This document shows, one piece after another, positions 7,524 to 16,225 of a DNA stretch of 64,000 bases (positions are counted from its first letter, which is position 1; every line of letters begins with the position of its first letter). The stretch is from Lachnospira multipara ATCC 19207 (GTDB lineage: Bacteria > Bacillota > Clostridia > Lachnospirales > Lachnospiraceae), in the NCBI RefSeq assembly GCF_000424105.1, contig NZ_AUJG01000013.1, positions 1 through 64,000 of the forward strand, in the 5' to 3' direction. The notes under the pieces were generated by a model. It did no database searches and was not told the DNA's origin. It saw only the letters and a list, made by a program, of their open reading frames with translations. A program made the translations under genes and the position numbers.

Positions 7524-8687
7524 ATGAATAAAGAATTAATTGCAGCTCTTGAGTTGTTAGAAAAGGAAAATGGAATTAGCAAGGAAATTATGTTTACTGC
7601 TATTGAGAAGTCTCTTATGGATGAATATAAGGCTGAGTTTGATAAGGCAGATAATGGTCACGTTGTTTTAGATAGAGTAACAGGTGACTTCCATATTTAT
7701 GCTGATAAGCTTGTTGTTGAGAAGTTAACAGAGGTTGACGGTGATGACGAGAATAAGAAGATTAAGGAAAGAAGAATTTATAGTAAGGAAATTACACTTG
7801 ATAATGCAAGAAAGGTTGATCCTAAGGCAGAAATCGGCGATGTAATTACTATAGAAGTAAAGTCTGAAGAATTCTCAAGAAAGGCTGCTAAGAATGCTAA
7901 GAACGTTATCGTTCAGACAATTAGAGAGCAGGAGAAGAATTCTATCTTTAAGGAATATAAGGCTAAGGAGAAGGAAATAATTACTGGTGTTATTCAGAGA
8001 ATCGCTGAGAATGGTGATATGACTGTTGATATCGGAAGAATCCAGACAATCCTTAAGGCTGAAGAAGTTAATGTTGGAAGAAAGTTAAAGGTTGGCGATA
8101 GAATTAAGCTTTACGTTCTTTCAGTTGTTAATAGAGAAAAGAGCGGAATTTCAGTTAGAGTTTCTAGAAAGTCTCCAGAACTTGTAAAGAAGTTATTTGA
8201 AGAAGAAGCTGCTGAAATTAAGGACGGCGTAGTTGAAATTATGGGTATCGCTAGAGAAGCTGGTTCAAGAACTAAGATTTCTGTTAGAGCTAATGTGCCT
8301 AACGTAGATCCAGTTGGTGCTTGTGTTGGTATTAGCGGTGGCCGTGTTAGAAATATTGTTAACGAACTTGGTGATGAGCAGATCGATATTATTGAATGGG
8401 ATGATAACTCAGCTCAGTATATTGTTAATGCACTTAGTCCAGCTAAGGTTGTTGCTGCAGAAGCTGATGACGATGCTAAGAAGGCTAAGATTGTTGTTTC
8501 AGAACAGCAGTTATCACTTGCTATTGGCAAGTCTGGTCAGAACGTTAGACTTGCAGCTAAGTTAACAGGCTACGGTATTGATATTAAGAGCGAAGCTGAT
8601 GATGAAGCTCTTTATAATGAAGAAGACGATAGCGATTTTGAAGATTTAGATTTTGAGGCAGATATTGAAGTTGAAGAGACTCCTTAA
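7524..8687 (+). CDS. nusA: Transcription termination/antitermination factor NusA
   Basis: NusA binds RNA polymerase and modulates pausing, termination and antitermination. The 387-aa product has the NusA N-domain (MNKELIAALELLEKENGISK), an S1 domain around residues 130-200, and tandem KH domains around 225-345 (GISGGRVRNIVNELGDEQIDIIEW; LAIGKSGQNVRLAAKLTG). It ends in an acidic tail. The open frame extends upstream to 7479, overlapping rimP, but GGAGG at 7514-7518 places the start at ATG 7524. Confidence 0.97.
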   Translation: MNKELIAALELLEKENGISKEIMFTAIEKSLMDEYKAEFDKADNGHVVLDRVTGDFHIYADKLVVEKLTEVDGDDENKKIKERRIYSKEITLDNARKVDPKAEIGDVITIEVKSEEFSRKAAKNAKNVIVQTIREQEKNSIFKEYKAKEKEIITGVIQRIAENGDMTVDIGRIQTILKAEEVNVGRKLKVGDRIKLYVLSVVNREKSGISVRVSRKSPELVKKLFEEEAAEIKDGVVEIMGIAREAGSRTKISVRANVPNVDPVGACVGISGGRVRNIVNELGDEQIDIIEWDDNSAQYIVNALSPAKVVAAEADDDAKKAKIVVSEQQLSLAIGKSGQNVRLAAKLTGYGIDIKSEADDEALYNEEDDSDFEDLDFEADIEVEETP

Positions 8688-8731
8688 TACCTTGAAAATA
8701 TTTTAAAAACTTATCTGATTGGAGTGATTTA

Positions 8732-9007
8732 ATGCCGGGAACTAAAAAGATTCCACAAAGACAATGCATTGGGTGTGGTCAGATGAAAGATAAGAAAGAT
8801 CTTATCAGGATTCTAAAGAGCCCAGAGAATGAAATTATAGTAGATACTACTGGTAAGAAGAATGGCAGGGGCGCATACATTTGCAATAATCCTGAATGTC
8901 TTAATAAGGCTATCAAGCAAAGGGGCTTAGAAAGATCCTTTAAGATGGCAATTGATAGTAGTGTTTATGATGAATTAAAGAAGGAGTTTGAGAAACTTGG
9001 ACAATAA
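8732..9007 (+). CDS. ylxR: YlxR-family protein (RNase P modulator type)
   Basis: A 91-aa DUF448 protein with the hallmark CIGCGQMKDKKDLIRI and the GRGAYIC motif. In Bacillus and clostridia this family sits between nusA and infB and has been described as a nucleoid- or RNase P-associated factor (RnpM). It shares an overlap with ylxQ. Confidence 0.93.
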   Translation: MPGTKKIPQRQCIGCGQMKDKKDLIRILKSPENEIIVDTTGKKNGRGAYICNNPECLNKAIKQRGLERSFKMAIDSSVYDELKKEFEKLGQ

Positions 9008-9320
9008 AAAAATTATATCCATGTTAGGATTAGCTCAGAAAGCAGGAAAGGTAGTTAGTGGTGAATTTTCTACAGAGAAGGCCGTTAAGTCTAAGAAGGC
9101 TTTTATGGTTATCGTTGCAGATGATTCTTCAGATAATACTAAGAAAATGTTTTCAAATATGTGTGAATTCTATAAGGTTCCTATATATTTCTTTTCCGAA
9201 AAGGAAGCTATTGGTCATGCAATAGGAAAGGAATTTAGAGCATCACTTGCGATTCTAGATGAAGGATTTAAAAATAAATTAGAAGAATATTTTAAACAAG
9301 GTATAGACAGTAATGAATAA
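8997..9320 (+). CDS. ylxQ: L7Ae/YlxQ-family RNA-binding protein
   Basis: A 107-aa L7Ae/L30e-like protein (IISMLGLAQKAGKVVSGEF near the N-terminus, then AFMVIVADDSSDNT) of the kink-turn-binding family found in this operon. The frame can open at a TTG at 8988, but the SD AAGGAG (8981-8986) fits the TTG at 8997 better (about 10 bp). Either way the start lies inside ylxR, implying translational coupling. Non-ATG start. Confidence 0.88.
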   Translation: MDNKKIISMLGLAQKAGKVVSGEFSTEKAVKSKKAFMVIVADDSSDNTKKMFSNMCEFYKVPIYFFSEKEAIGHAIGKEFRASLAILDEGFKNKLEEYFKQGIDSNE

Positions 9321-9335
9321 GGAGGTCATTGTTTA

Positions 9336-12149
9336 ATGAGAGTACACGAATTAGCAAAAGAATTAGGTATAAAAAGCAATGAAATTATAGAAATGTTATC
9401 GAATAGCGAGAAGTCTTATAAGACTGTGAGCGGCTTAACTGATGACGAAATCAAGAAGGTTAAGGGTAAGTTTAAGCCAGGAAAACCTGAGGCTAAAACT
9501 GAGGCTAAGCCTGAAGAGAAGAAAGAAAAACACATTTCTCAGGTTGTTTTCCCACAGAATAGCAACAGAGATGGTGATTATAAGGCTAAGTTAAATCAGA
9601 AGAAGGATCAGATTTCTCCAAAGGGTGATTCAAGAGATTCTTCTGATAGAGATAACAGAAATAGAGATAATAGAGATAATCGTGATAGAAACGGAAACCG
9701 CGATAATCGTGATAGAAACGGTTACAACAGAGACAACCGTGATAATAGAGATAGAAACGGTTATAACAGAGACAACCGCGATAGAAATGGTAACCACGAT
9801 AATAGAGACAATCGCGACAACCGCGATAGAAATGGTAACCGCGATAACCGTGATAGAAATAATGGCGGTTACAACAGAGATAATCGCGATAACCGTGATA
9901 GAAACAATGGCGGTTACAACAGAGATAACCGCGATAATAGAGATAGAAACGGTAACAGAGACAACCGTGACAGAAATAACGGTGGCTTTAATAGAGATAA
10001 CCGCGATAGAAATGGCGGCGGCTTTAATAGAGATAACCGTGATAGAAATAATGGTGGCTTTAATAGAGACCGTGACAGAAACAATGGCGGCTTTAACAGA
10101 GACCGCGATAGAAACGGTGGCGGCTTTAATAAGGATAAGGACTCAGATAATAATGGAAGAAACTTCAATCAGAGAAGAAATGATAGAAGAGATTCAGCTC
10201 CAAAGGATGATTTCTTATTTGAGCAGAAGCCAGATGCAAGAAGAGCAGATCAAAGATATAATTCTAAGAAGAATAATGATAAGAATGATAGAAGAAAAGA
10301 CAGAGACTCAAGAGAGAATCTTAAGTTTGCAAGCGGCTTAAACAAGAAACCTAATAAGCCAAATAAGCCAGCTCCAAAGAAGGAAGAAGAAGATACAATC
10401 AAGACACTTACTCTTCCAGATTCACTTACAATTAAGGAACTTGCAGATAAGATGAAGGTTCAGCCATCTGCAGTTGTTAAGAAGCTCTTTATGCAGGGTA
10501 AGGTTGTTACAATTAATCAGGAAATCGATTTTGAAACAGCTGAAGAAATCGCATTAGAGTTTAACTGTATTTGTGAACATGAAGAGGTTATTGATGTTAT
10601 TGCAGAACTTCTTAAGGAAGAAGAAGAGGCAGCAGATACACTTGTAACTAGACCACCAGTAGTTTGTGTAATGGGTCACGTAGATCATGGTAAGACATCC
10701 CTTCTTGATGCTATTAGAGAAACACATGTAACTTCTAAGGAATCAGGTGGTATTACTCAGAAGATTGGTGCTTATAGAGTTGATGTTAATGGTAACACAA
10801 TTACATTCCTTGATACACCAGGTCATGAAGCCTTCACTGCAATGCGTATGCGTGGTGCTCAGGCTACTGATATTGCAATCTTAGTTGTAGCTGCTGATGA
10901 TGGTGTTATGCCACAGACAATCGAAGCTATTAACCATGCTAAGGCTGCTAATGTTGAAATTATTGTTGCTGTTAATAAGATTGATAAGCCAAATGCTAAC
11001 ATTGAAAAGGTTAAGCAGGAACTCACAGAATATGGTCTTATCGCTGAAGATTGGGGCGGTTCAACAATTTTCTGCCCAGTATCAGCTCATACTAAGGAAG
11101 GTATTGATAACCTCCTTGAAATGATCTTACTTACAGCTGAAATTATTGAACTTAAGGCTAATCCAAACCGTAAGGCAAGAGGTATTGTTATTGAGGCTGA
11201 GCTTGATAAGGGACGTGGTCCTGTAGCAACTGTTTTAGTACAGAAGGGTACTTTAAGAGTTGGCGATTCAGTAGCTGCTGGTTCTTGCTATGGTAAGGTT
11301 AGAGCTATGATTGATGATACAGGTAGAAGAGTTAAGGAAGCTGGCCCATCTACTCCTGTAGAGATTCAGGGTCTTAATGATGTACCTAATGCTGGTGAAA
11401 TTATTATGGCTATGGATTCTGATAAGGAAGCAAGAAATGTTGCTGAGACATTCATTGCTGAGAATAAGAAGAAGCTCTTAGATGATACTAAGCATAAGGT
11501 ATCACTTGATGCTTTATTTGAGCAGATTCAGGCTGGTAACATGAAGGAACTTAATATTATTATTAAGGCCGATGTTCAGGGTTCTGTTGAAGCTGTTAAG
11601 CAGTCACTTGTTAAGTTATCTAACGAAGAAGTAGTAGTTAAGGTAATTCATGGTGGTGTTGGTAATGTAAATGAATCCGATGTAGTTTTAGCTTCTGCAT
11701 CTAATGCAATTATCATTGCCTTTAATGTTAAGCCTGATAACCAGGCAAGAATTTTAGCTGACCGTGAAAAGGTTGACTTAAGAACATATAGCGTTATCTA
11801 CAATGCTATTGAAGATGTTGAGTCTGCTCTTAAGGGTATGCTTGAGCCTATCTATGAAGAGAAGATTATTGGTCATGCTGAAATTAGACAGATCTTTAAG
11901 GCTTCTGGTGTAGGTAATATTGCTGGTACATTAGTAACAGAGGGTAGAATCACAAGAGAATCTACTGTAAGACTTACAAGAGAAGGCGAAAAGATTTACG
12001 AAGGACCAATTGCTTCACTTAAGCACTTCAAGGATGAAGTTAAGGAAGTTAAGGCTGGTACTGAATGTGGTATCGTACTTGAAAACTTTAATGACATTAG
12101 AGAAGGCGATGAAATCGAAGCAAGTATTATGGTTGAAATACCAAGATAA
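9336..12149 (+). CDS. infB: Translation initiation factor IF-2
   Basis: IF-2 is a GTPase that brings fMet-tRNA to the ribosome. The 937-aa product has a short IF2_N helix bundle (residues 1-45), a lysine/glutamate-rich linker, and a long Asn/Arg/Asp-rich low-complexity region around residues 97-275. A second IF2_N domain lies around 357-410. The G domain carries [16 protein letters not shown] and NKID, and the C-terminal beta-barrel domains follow. The SD GGAGG lies 11 bp upstream of the ATG. The low-complexity linker is unusually repetitive, while the catalytic core looks normal. Confidence 0.97.
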   Translation: MRVHELAKELGIKSNEIIEMLSNSEKSYKTVSGLTDDEIKKVKGKFKPGKPEAKTEAKPEEKKEKHISQVVFPQNSNRDGDYKAKLNQKKDQISPKGDSRDSSDRDNRNRDNRDNRDRNGNRDNRDRNGYNRDNRDNRDRNGYNRDNRDRNGNHDNRDNRDNRDRNGNRDNRDRNNGGYNRDNRDNRDRNNGGYNRDNRDNRDRNGNRDNRDRNNGGFNRDNRDRNGGGFNRDNRDRNNGGFNRDRDRNNGGFNRDRDRNGGGFNKDKDSDNNGRNFNQRRNDRRDSAPKDDFLFEQKPDARRADQRYNSKKNNDKNDRRKDRDSRENLKFASGLNKKPNKPNKPAPKKEEEDTIKTLTLPDSLTIKELADKMKVQPSAVVKKLFMQGKVVTINQEIDFETAEEIALEFNCICEHEEVIDVIAELLKEEEEAADTLVTRPPVVCVMGHVDHGKTSLLDAIRETHVTSKESGGITQKIGAYRVDVNGNTITFLDTPGHEAFTAMRMRGAQATDIAILVVAADDGVMPQTIEAINHAKAANVEIIVAVNKIDKPNANIEKVKQELTEYGLIAEDWGGSTIFCPVSAHTKEGIDNLLEMILLTAEIIELKANPNRKARGIVIEAELDKGRGPVATVLVQKGTLRVGDSVAAGSCYGKVRAMIDDTGRRVKEAGPSTPVEIQGLNDVPNAGEIIMAMDSDKEARNVAETFIAENKKKLLDDTKHKVSLDALFEQIQAGNMKELNIIIKADVQGSVEAVKQSLVKLSNEEVVVKVIHGGVGNVNESDVVLASASNAIIIAFNVKPDNQARILADREKVDLRTYSVIYNAIEDVESALKGMLEPIYEEKIIGHAEIRQIFKASGVGNIAGTLVTEGRITRESTVRLTREGEKIYEGPIASLKHFKDEVKEVKAGTECGIVLENFNDIREGDEIEASIMVEIPR
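9640..10140 (+). repeat. Degenerate in-frame NRD repeats within infB
   Basis: A tract of repeated AGAGAYAAYCGYGATAGAAA-type units encodes NRDNRDRNG and [10 protein letters not shown]. Units vary at third codon positions, so selection on the peptide is more likely than recent slippage alone. It lies in the IF-2 linker between the two IF2_N modules. Confidence 0.85.
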
Positions 12150-12168
12150 TAAATGTAACTTATATATA

Positions 12169-12196
12169 AGAAAGCCTCTAAATTTAGGGGCTTTCT
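12169..12196 (+). other. Hairpin between infB and rbfA
   Basis: AGAAAGCCTCTAAA pairs with TTTAGGGGCTTTCT (one mismatch) but lacks a T-run. It is more likely an mRNA processing or stability element, or a weak attenuator, than a full terminator. Confidence 0.55.
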
Positions 12197-12248
12197 ATCT
12201 TGATTATAGTGAATGTTTATGATACATTTGCAAAAAAGAGGAATTGCT

Positions 12249-12626
12249 ATGAGAAAGAATAGTTCGAAGAATATTAGAATTAATTCAGAGGTCTTAAGAG
12301 AATTAAGCAATATCATTAGAAAAGATATTAAGGATCCAAGAATTAATCCAATGACATCAGTAGTTTCAGTTGATGTAGCTCCTGATTTAAAAACATGTAA
12401 GGCGTATATTAGTGTCCTTGGTGATGAGCAGTCACAAAAAGATACTCTAGCTGGTCTTGTTAGCGCTGAAGGCTATATTAGACGTCAGCTTGCTAGAACA
12501 GTTAATTTAAGAAATACACCAGAAATTAAGTTTGTAATTGACCAGTCAATTGAATATGGTGTTAAGATGTCTAAATTAATAGATGATGTTACTAAGGCAG
12601 ATGCAGAGTCACACAAGGAAGATTAG
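12249..12626 (+). CDS. rbfA: 30S ribosome-binding factor RbfA
   Basis: RbfA assists late 16S rRNA 5' end maturation. The 125-aa KH-like protein has the conserved VLRELSNIIRKDIKDPRI and VSVDVAPDLKTCKAYISV. The frame opens at 12213, but the SD AGAGGA (12237-12242) and the usual N-terminus (MRKNSSKNIRI) set the start at 12249. nrnA follows 23 bp downstream. Confidence 0.94.
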   Translation: MRKNSSKNIRINSEVLRELSNIIRKDIKDPRINPMTSVVSVDVAPDLKTCKAYISVLGDEQSQKDTLAGLVSAEGYIRRQLARTVNLRNTPEIKFVIDQSIEYGVKMSKLIDDVTKADAESHKED

Positions 12627-12649
12627 TAGTTGCTAATAGGAGGTTATTT

Positions 12650-13606
12650 ATGAATATTTTAGATGAATTAAAAGACGCGAAAATAGTTGGAATTACCGGA
12701 CATGTACGACCAGATGGCGACTGCGTTGGTTCTACTATGGGACTTTATAATTTCCTAAAAGTAAATAGACCTGATTTGGATGTAAGAATTTTCTTACAAA
12801 AGCCAGGTGATGAGTTTAACTACATTCCTAGAATAGATGAAATTAGACAAGAGACAGATATTAATCTTGTTTGTGACGCATTTGTAGTACTTGATTGTAG
12901 TTCACTTGATAGAATTGAGCCTTTTGCAGAGCTTTTTTGTAATGCAAAAAAGACAATTTGTTTAGATCATCATATTAGTAATAAGGATTTTGCTGATGTA
13001 AACTTAGTTGAGCCAGACTGGAGTTCTACAAGCGAGGTTTTATATACAACTCTTGATGAGGAAAAAATTGATAAGGATGTGGCAACATGCATCTACACTG
13101 GTATTATTCATGATACAGGTGTGTTTAAGTATAGCTGCACATCTAAGCAGACAATGGCTATTGCTGGAAAATGTATGGAAAAGGGTATTGATTACTCAGA
13201 CATCATTGACAATAGCTTCTATGCAAAGACTTATATTCAAAACCAGATTCTAGGTAGAGCATTACTTGAAAGCGTGTTATTTTACGATGGTAAATGCATT
13301 TTCTCAAGTATCTCAAGAGAGATTATGGACTTTTACGGAGTTGATGGTAAGAGTCTAGGTGGAATTGTTGAACAATTAAGACTTACAGAGGGCGTTGAAG
13401 TGGCCATCTTTATGTATGAAATTGGCGAGGGCGAATATAAGGTTTCTCTTCGTTCAAAAAAAATTATAGATGTGGCAAAGATTGCTGCTAAATTTGATGG
13501 TGGCGGTCATGTTAGAGCTGCTGGCTTTAGTATTAAGGGCACAGTTCATGGCATCATTAATCAGATTGGTGCTCTTATTGAAGAGCAAGTAAAGCAATTA
13601 TCATAA
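12650..13606 (+). CDS. nrnA: DHH-family oligoribonuclease/pAp phosphatase NrnA-like
   Basis: A DHH/DHHA1 phosphoesterase of 318 aa. Metal-binding motifs are visible: GHVRPDGDCVGS, FVVLDCSS, the signature DHHISN and IIHDTGVFKYS. The DHHA1 glycine motif GGGHVRAAG lies near the C-terminus. Bacillus NrnA degrades short RNA and dephosphorylates pAp. Its place between rbfA and truB is standard in Firmicutes. Confidence 0.93.
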   Translation: MNILDELKDAKIVGITGHVRPDGDCVGSTMGLYNFLKVNRPDLDVRIFLQKPGDEFNYIPRIDEIRQETDINLVCDAFVVLDCSSLDRIEPFAELFCNAKKTICLDHHISNKDFADVNLVEPDWSSTSEVLYTTLDEEKIDKDVATCIYTGIIHDTGVFKYSCTSKQTMAIAGKCMEKGIDYSDIIDNSFYAKTYIQNQILGRALLESVLFYDGKCIFSSISREIMDFYGVDGKSLGGIVEQLRLTEGVEVAIFMYEIGEGEYKVSLRSKKIIDVAKIAAKFDGGGHVRAAGFSIKGTVHGIINQIGALIEEQVKQLS

Positions 13607-13627
13607 TTTAAGTTAGGGATTGATATT

Positions 13628-14557
13628 ATGAATGGGATTATTAATGTATACAAGGAGCAAGGCTTTACATCCCATGATGTGGTAGCTAAGCTGAGGGGCA
13701 TTTTAAAATTTAAGAAAATTGGACACACAGGAACTCTAGATCCTGACGCAGTAGGTGTTTTACCGGTTTGTCTTGGAAAGGGCACAAAGATTTGTAGCAT
13801 GATTACAGATTGGGATAAGACTTATGAGGCTGTTATGCTTCTTGGTACAATCACTGATACTGCAGATATTTCAGGAAATGTGTTAAAGTCTAGTGAGGTT
13901 AATCTTACTGAGGCTGATGTTCTTGAGGCTTGCGAAAGTTTTATTGGTGAATATATGCAGGTTCCACCGATGTATTCAGCACTTAAGGTCAAGGGAAAGA
14001 AGCTTTATGACTACGCAAGAAGTGGAATTGAAGTGGAAAGAAAGGCTAGAAAGGTCGTAATTAAGAGCTTACATGTCAATGATATTGACTTAGAAGGTAA
14101 GCAAAAGTTTGTTACTATGACTGTAGAATGTTCTAAGGGAACTTATATTAGAACTTTATGCGAGGATATTGGTAATAAGCTTGGTTGCGGCGCTTGCATG
14201 TATAAGCTTACAAGAAAGAGAGTCGGTCAGTTTTGCATTGATGATACATTAACTCTTAATCAGATATCAGCTCTAGTTTTAAAGGGTGAATTTGAGAGTG
14301 TTGTGAAGGCTATTGATGATATGTTTCCACAATACCCTAAGTTAGAGGTTACAGTAGAAGGGGACAAGTTATTACATAACGGTAATAAGATAGATTTAGA
14401 ATATAAAGAGCAATTTATAAAGCAGTTTGAAGGAATTGATTTTGTTGAGGGAGACAAGCTTCGTCTCTATGATTCAAATGGCATTTTTGTAGGAGTTTAC
14501 AGAGTTTGTGAAGGTCTTTTAACTCCAATTCAGATGTTTTATGATGCTAATGAATAA
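13628..14557 (+). CDS. truB: tRNA pseudouridine(55) synthase TruB
   Basis: Makes pseudouridine 55 in the tRNA T-loop. The 309-aa product has the catalytic Asp38 in HTGTLDPDAVGVLP, the conserved YEAVMLLGTITDTAD, and the CSKGTYIRTLCEDIG motif. The start is an ATG about 10 bp after a modest SD-like AGGGA. It is part of the nusA-ribF operon, 26 bp ahead of ribF. Confidence 0.97.
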   Translation: MNGIINVYKEQGFTSHDVVAKLRGILKFKKIGHTGTLDPDAVGVLPVCLGKGTKICSMITDWDKTYEAVMLLGTITDTADISGNVLKSSEVNLTEADVLEACESFIGEYMQVPPMYSALKVKGKKLYDYARSGIEVERKARKVVIKSLHVNDIDLEGKQKFVTMTVECSKGTYIRTLCEDIGNKLGCGACMYKLTRKRVGQFCIDDTLTLNQISALVLKGEFESVVKAIDDMFPQYPKLEVTVEGDKLLHNGNKIDLEYKEQFIKQFEGIDFVEGDKLRLYDSNGIFVGVYRVCEGLLTPIQMFYDANE

Positions 14558-14583
14558 TATAAAAAAGGGAGGTGTGGCCAGTA

Positions 14584-15510
14584 ATGGAATATATAAATGG
14601 GCTAACTGACGTGAGATTGCCTAAGGCGAGTGCAGTTACACTTGGTAAGTTTGATGGATTGCATATTGGGCATAGAAAGCTCATTAATTTAGTTAAAGAA
14701 AAAGCTAAAGAAGAAGATTTACTCTCAGTTTTATTTACTTTTGATAGTATTCCATTAAGTTTATTGCCACAAAGAAATCAGCATTTTCTTACAACAAATT
14801 CTGAAAGAAAAGCAATCTGTGATAAGTTAGGCATAGACTGCTTGGTCGAGTATCCATTTACAAAGGAATTTATGAATATGGATGCTAGGGAGTTTGTAAA
14901 AAAGATTATCGTAGATGACTTAAGAGCTAAGGTAGTTGTGGTAGGTACTGATTATGGCTTTGGCAAAGGAAGAAGCGGTGATGTTAATCTTTTAAAGGAG
15001 CTTGGTGACGAGCTTGGTTTTGAAACAATTATTGTTGAAAAGGAGAAGTATCAAGGACAGGAAGTTAGTAGCACTTATATTAGAGAAGAGCTAGCCCTTG
15101 GTCATATGGAAACAGTAAATGTGCTTCTTAATAGACCTTTTTCTATTACAGGAGTTGTATCATTTGGAAAACAACTAGGCAGAACTATTGCAATGCCAAC
15201 AGTTAATATATATCCAACAGAGTCAAAACTATTACCACCTAAAGGGGTTTATGCCTCTAAGATATTAATCGATGGAAATGAATATTTTGGCGTAACTAAT
15301 CTAGGAACTAGACCTACTGTCAATGACAGTATGGAGATTAGCGTAGAGACTAATATTTTTGACTTTAATGAAGATGTTTATGGTAAGAAGATAGAAGTTA
15401 TGTTGATGCATTTTTTAAGAGCAGAAATTAAATTTGACAGCGTAGATAGCTTAAAAAAGCAAATGGAAGCGGATAAAGAATTTGCTAAAAATATGTTCTT
15501 AATAAATTAA
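14584..15510 (+). CDS. ribF: Bifunctional riboflavin kinase/FAD synthetase
   Basis: Converts riboflavin to FMN and FAD. The 308-aa product has an N-terminal nucleotidyltransferase domain (VTLGKFDGLHIGHRKLI; SSTYIREEL) and a C-terminal flavokinase domain (GKQLGRTIAMPTVNIYP, PPKGVYASKI, GVTNLGTRPTV). A GTG at 14572 is in frame but lies in the SD (GGGAGGTG, 14567-14574), so ATG 14584 is the start. Last gene of the operon. rpsO follows with its own promoter. Confidence 0.96.
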   Translation: MEYINGLTDVRLPKASAVTLGKFDGLHIGHRKLINLVKEKAKEEDLLSVLFTFDSIPLSLLPQRNQHFLTTNSERKAICDKLGIDCLVEYPFTKEFMNMDAREFVKKIIVDDLRAKVVVVGTDYGFGKGRSGDVNLLKELGDELGFETIIVEKEKYQGQEVSSTYIREELALGHMETVNVLLNRPFSITGVVSFGKQLGRTIAMPTVNIYPTESKLLPPKGVYASKILIDGNEYFGVTNLGTRPTVNDSMEISVETNIFDFNEDVYGKKIEVMLMHFLRAEIKFDSVDSLKKQMEADKEFAKNMFLIN

Positions 15511-15529
15511 GCTAGTTTAGTAAATTAAC

Positions 15530-15558
15530 TTGCAAAGATAGTAATGGTATGGTAATAT
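15530..15558 (+). promoter_or_regulatory. Promoter of rpsO
   Basis: TTGCAA (15530-15535), 17 bp, then TAATAT (15553-15558). Transcription would begin near 15565, just before a structured leader. Confidence 0.7.
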
Positions 15559-15565
15559 ACCAAGG

Positions 15566-15643
15566 TACTAGCCACAACTCAGGAATCGGAAACTCCGACC
15601 TATTGCTTAGTTGTTGGCGTTTAAATTAAAGGAGGATACAAGT
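15566..15643 (+). promoter_or_regulatory. Structured 5' leader of rpsO (candidate S15 autoregulatory leader)
   Basis: An outer stem pairs GCCACAACT (15571-15579) with AGTTGTTGGC (15609-15618), with one bulge. It encloses an inner perfect stem TCGGA/TCCGA (15586-15590 with 15594-15598). The SD GGAGG follows. S15 leaders that bind the protein are known in Firmicutes. The match here is structural by eye, not by covariance model. Confidence 0.6.
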
Positions 15644-15910
15644 ATGATATCTAAGGAAAAGAAAGCAGAAATTATTGCAGCTTACGGAAGACAGCCTGGT
15701 GATACAGGATCTCCAGAAGTTCAGATCGCAATCTTAACAGAAAGAATTGCTGAATTAACAGAACATTTAAAGGTTAACCAGAAGGATCATCATTCAAGAA
15801 GAGGTCTTTTAAAGATGGTTGGTAAGAGAAGAGCTTTACTTGCTTACCTTAAGAAGAATGATATTGAAGGTTACAGAAACCTTATCGAGCGTTTAGGCTT
15901 AAGAAAGTAA
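15644..15910 (+). CDS. rpsO: 30S ribosomal protein S15
   Basis: An 88-aa S15 starting [16 protein letters not shown], with the family motif [17 protein letters not shown], the [16 protein letters not shown] helix and the LIERLGLRK ending. The start follows SD GGAGG. An upstream in-frame ATG at 15611 lies in the leader structure and is rejected. S15 nucleates the 16S central domain. Confidence 0.98.
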   Translation: MISKEKKAEIIAAYGRQPGDTGSPEVQIAILTERIAELTEHLKVNQKDHHSRRGLLKMVGKRRALLAYLKKNDIEGYRNLIERLGLRK

Positions 15911-15929
15911 TTTATAATGCTTTTTTTAG

Positions 15930-15957
15930 GGGGCGGAGTTTATCTTCGCTCCTTTTT
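15930..15957 (+). terminator. Terminator of rpsO
   Basis: GGGGCGGAG pairs with CTTCGCTCC (with G-U pairs) around TTTAT, followed by TTTTT. Confidence 0.8.
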
Positions 15958-15978
15958 ATACGCCAATTTTTCACTAGG

Positions 15979-16019
15979 AATTTAAGAATTGAAACTTCTT
16001 TTCATTAAATTCTTAAATT
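15979..16019. repeat. Perfect 12-bp inverted repeat upstream of pnp promoter
   Basis: AATTTAAGAATT (15979-15990) and AATTCTTAAATT (16008-16019) are exact reverse complements with a 17-nt spacer. The repeat lies between the rpsO terminator and the pnp -10. It could be an operator or a second hairpin; no T-run follows. Confidence 0.6.
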
Positions 16020-16048
16020 ATAATATGGTAAAGAGTGTTTAATTGTTG

Positions 16049-16054
16049 TATAAT
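16049..16054 (+). promoter_or_regulatory. pnp -10 element
   Basis: A consensus TATAAT places the pnp transcript start near 16061. No convincing -35 at 17 bp is visible, so the promoter may need an activator or be weak. Confidence 0.5.
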
Positions 16055-16069
16055 GATAATGTTTATGTG

Positions 16070-16163
16070 TATGTGCAATTAGGTTATTCCGAGACCACTG
16101 AAAAGCTAATTAAGACATTTTTAATGAGTTTTTTAGTTGTTTCGGCACCTATTTGCTCATATG
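16070..16163 (+). promoter_or_regulatory. Long 5' leader hairpin of pnp mRNA
   Basis: The left arm runs from about 16070 through TATGTGCAATTAGGT, CCGAGAC and ACTGAAAAGCTAATTAAG. It pairs with a right arm running TTTTTAATGAGTTTTTTAGT, GTTTCGG, then ACCTATTTGCTCATA. The result is about 40 pairs with a few mismatches and one small internal loop. The stem is at the predicted 5' end of the pnp transcript. In enterobacteria the pnp leader has a comparable RNase III-cleaved hairpin that mediates autocontrol, and the parallel here is inferred. Confidence 0.7.
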
Positions 16164-16225
16164 GTAGGGCTTTGGCCTAGATTATTTACCAATTATTTAA
16201 GCCCATAGGGCGGATAGGAGATTAT

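Noticed and set aside
9640-10140. Possible CRISPR array in repeated DNA
   Set aside because: Repeats are contiguous, in frame with infB and degenerate, with no unique spacers.
9625-10341. 238-codon plus-strand frame (Ile/Glu/Thr repeats) and an 84-codon minus-strand frame inside infB
   Set aside because: Frames created by the repetitive NRD-encoding DNA. infB covers the same bases with a family-typical protein.
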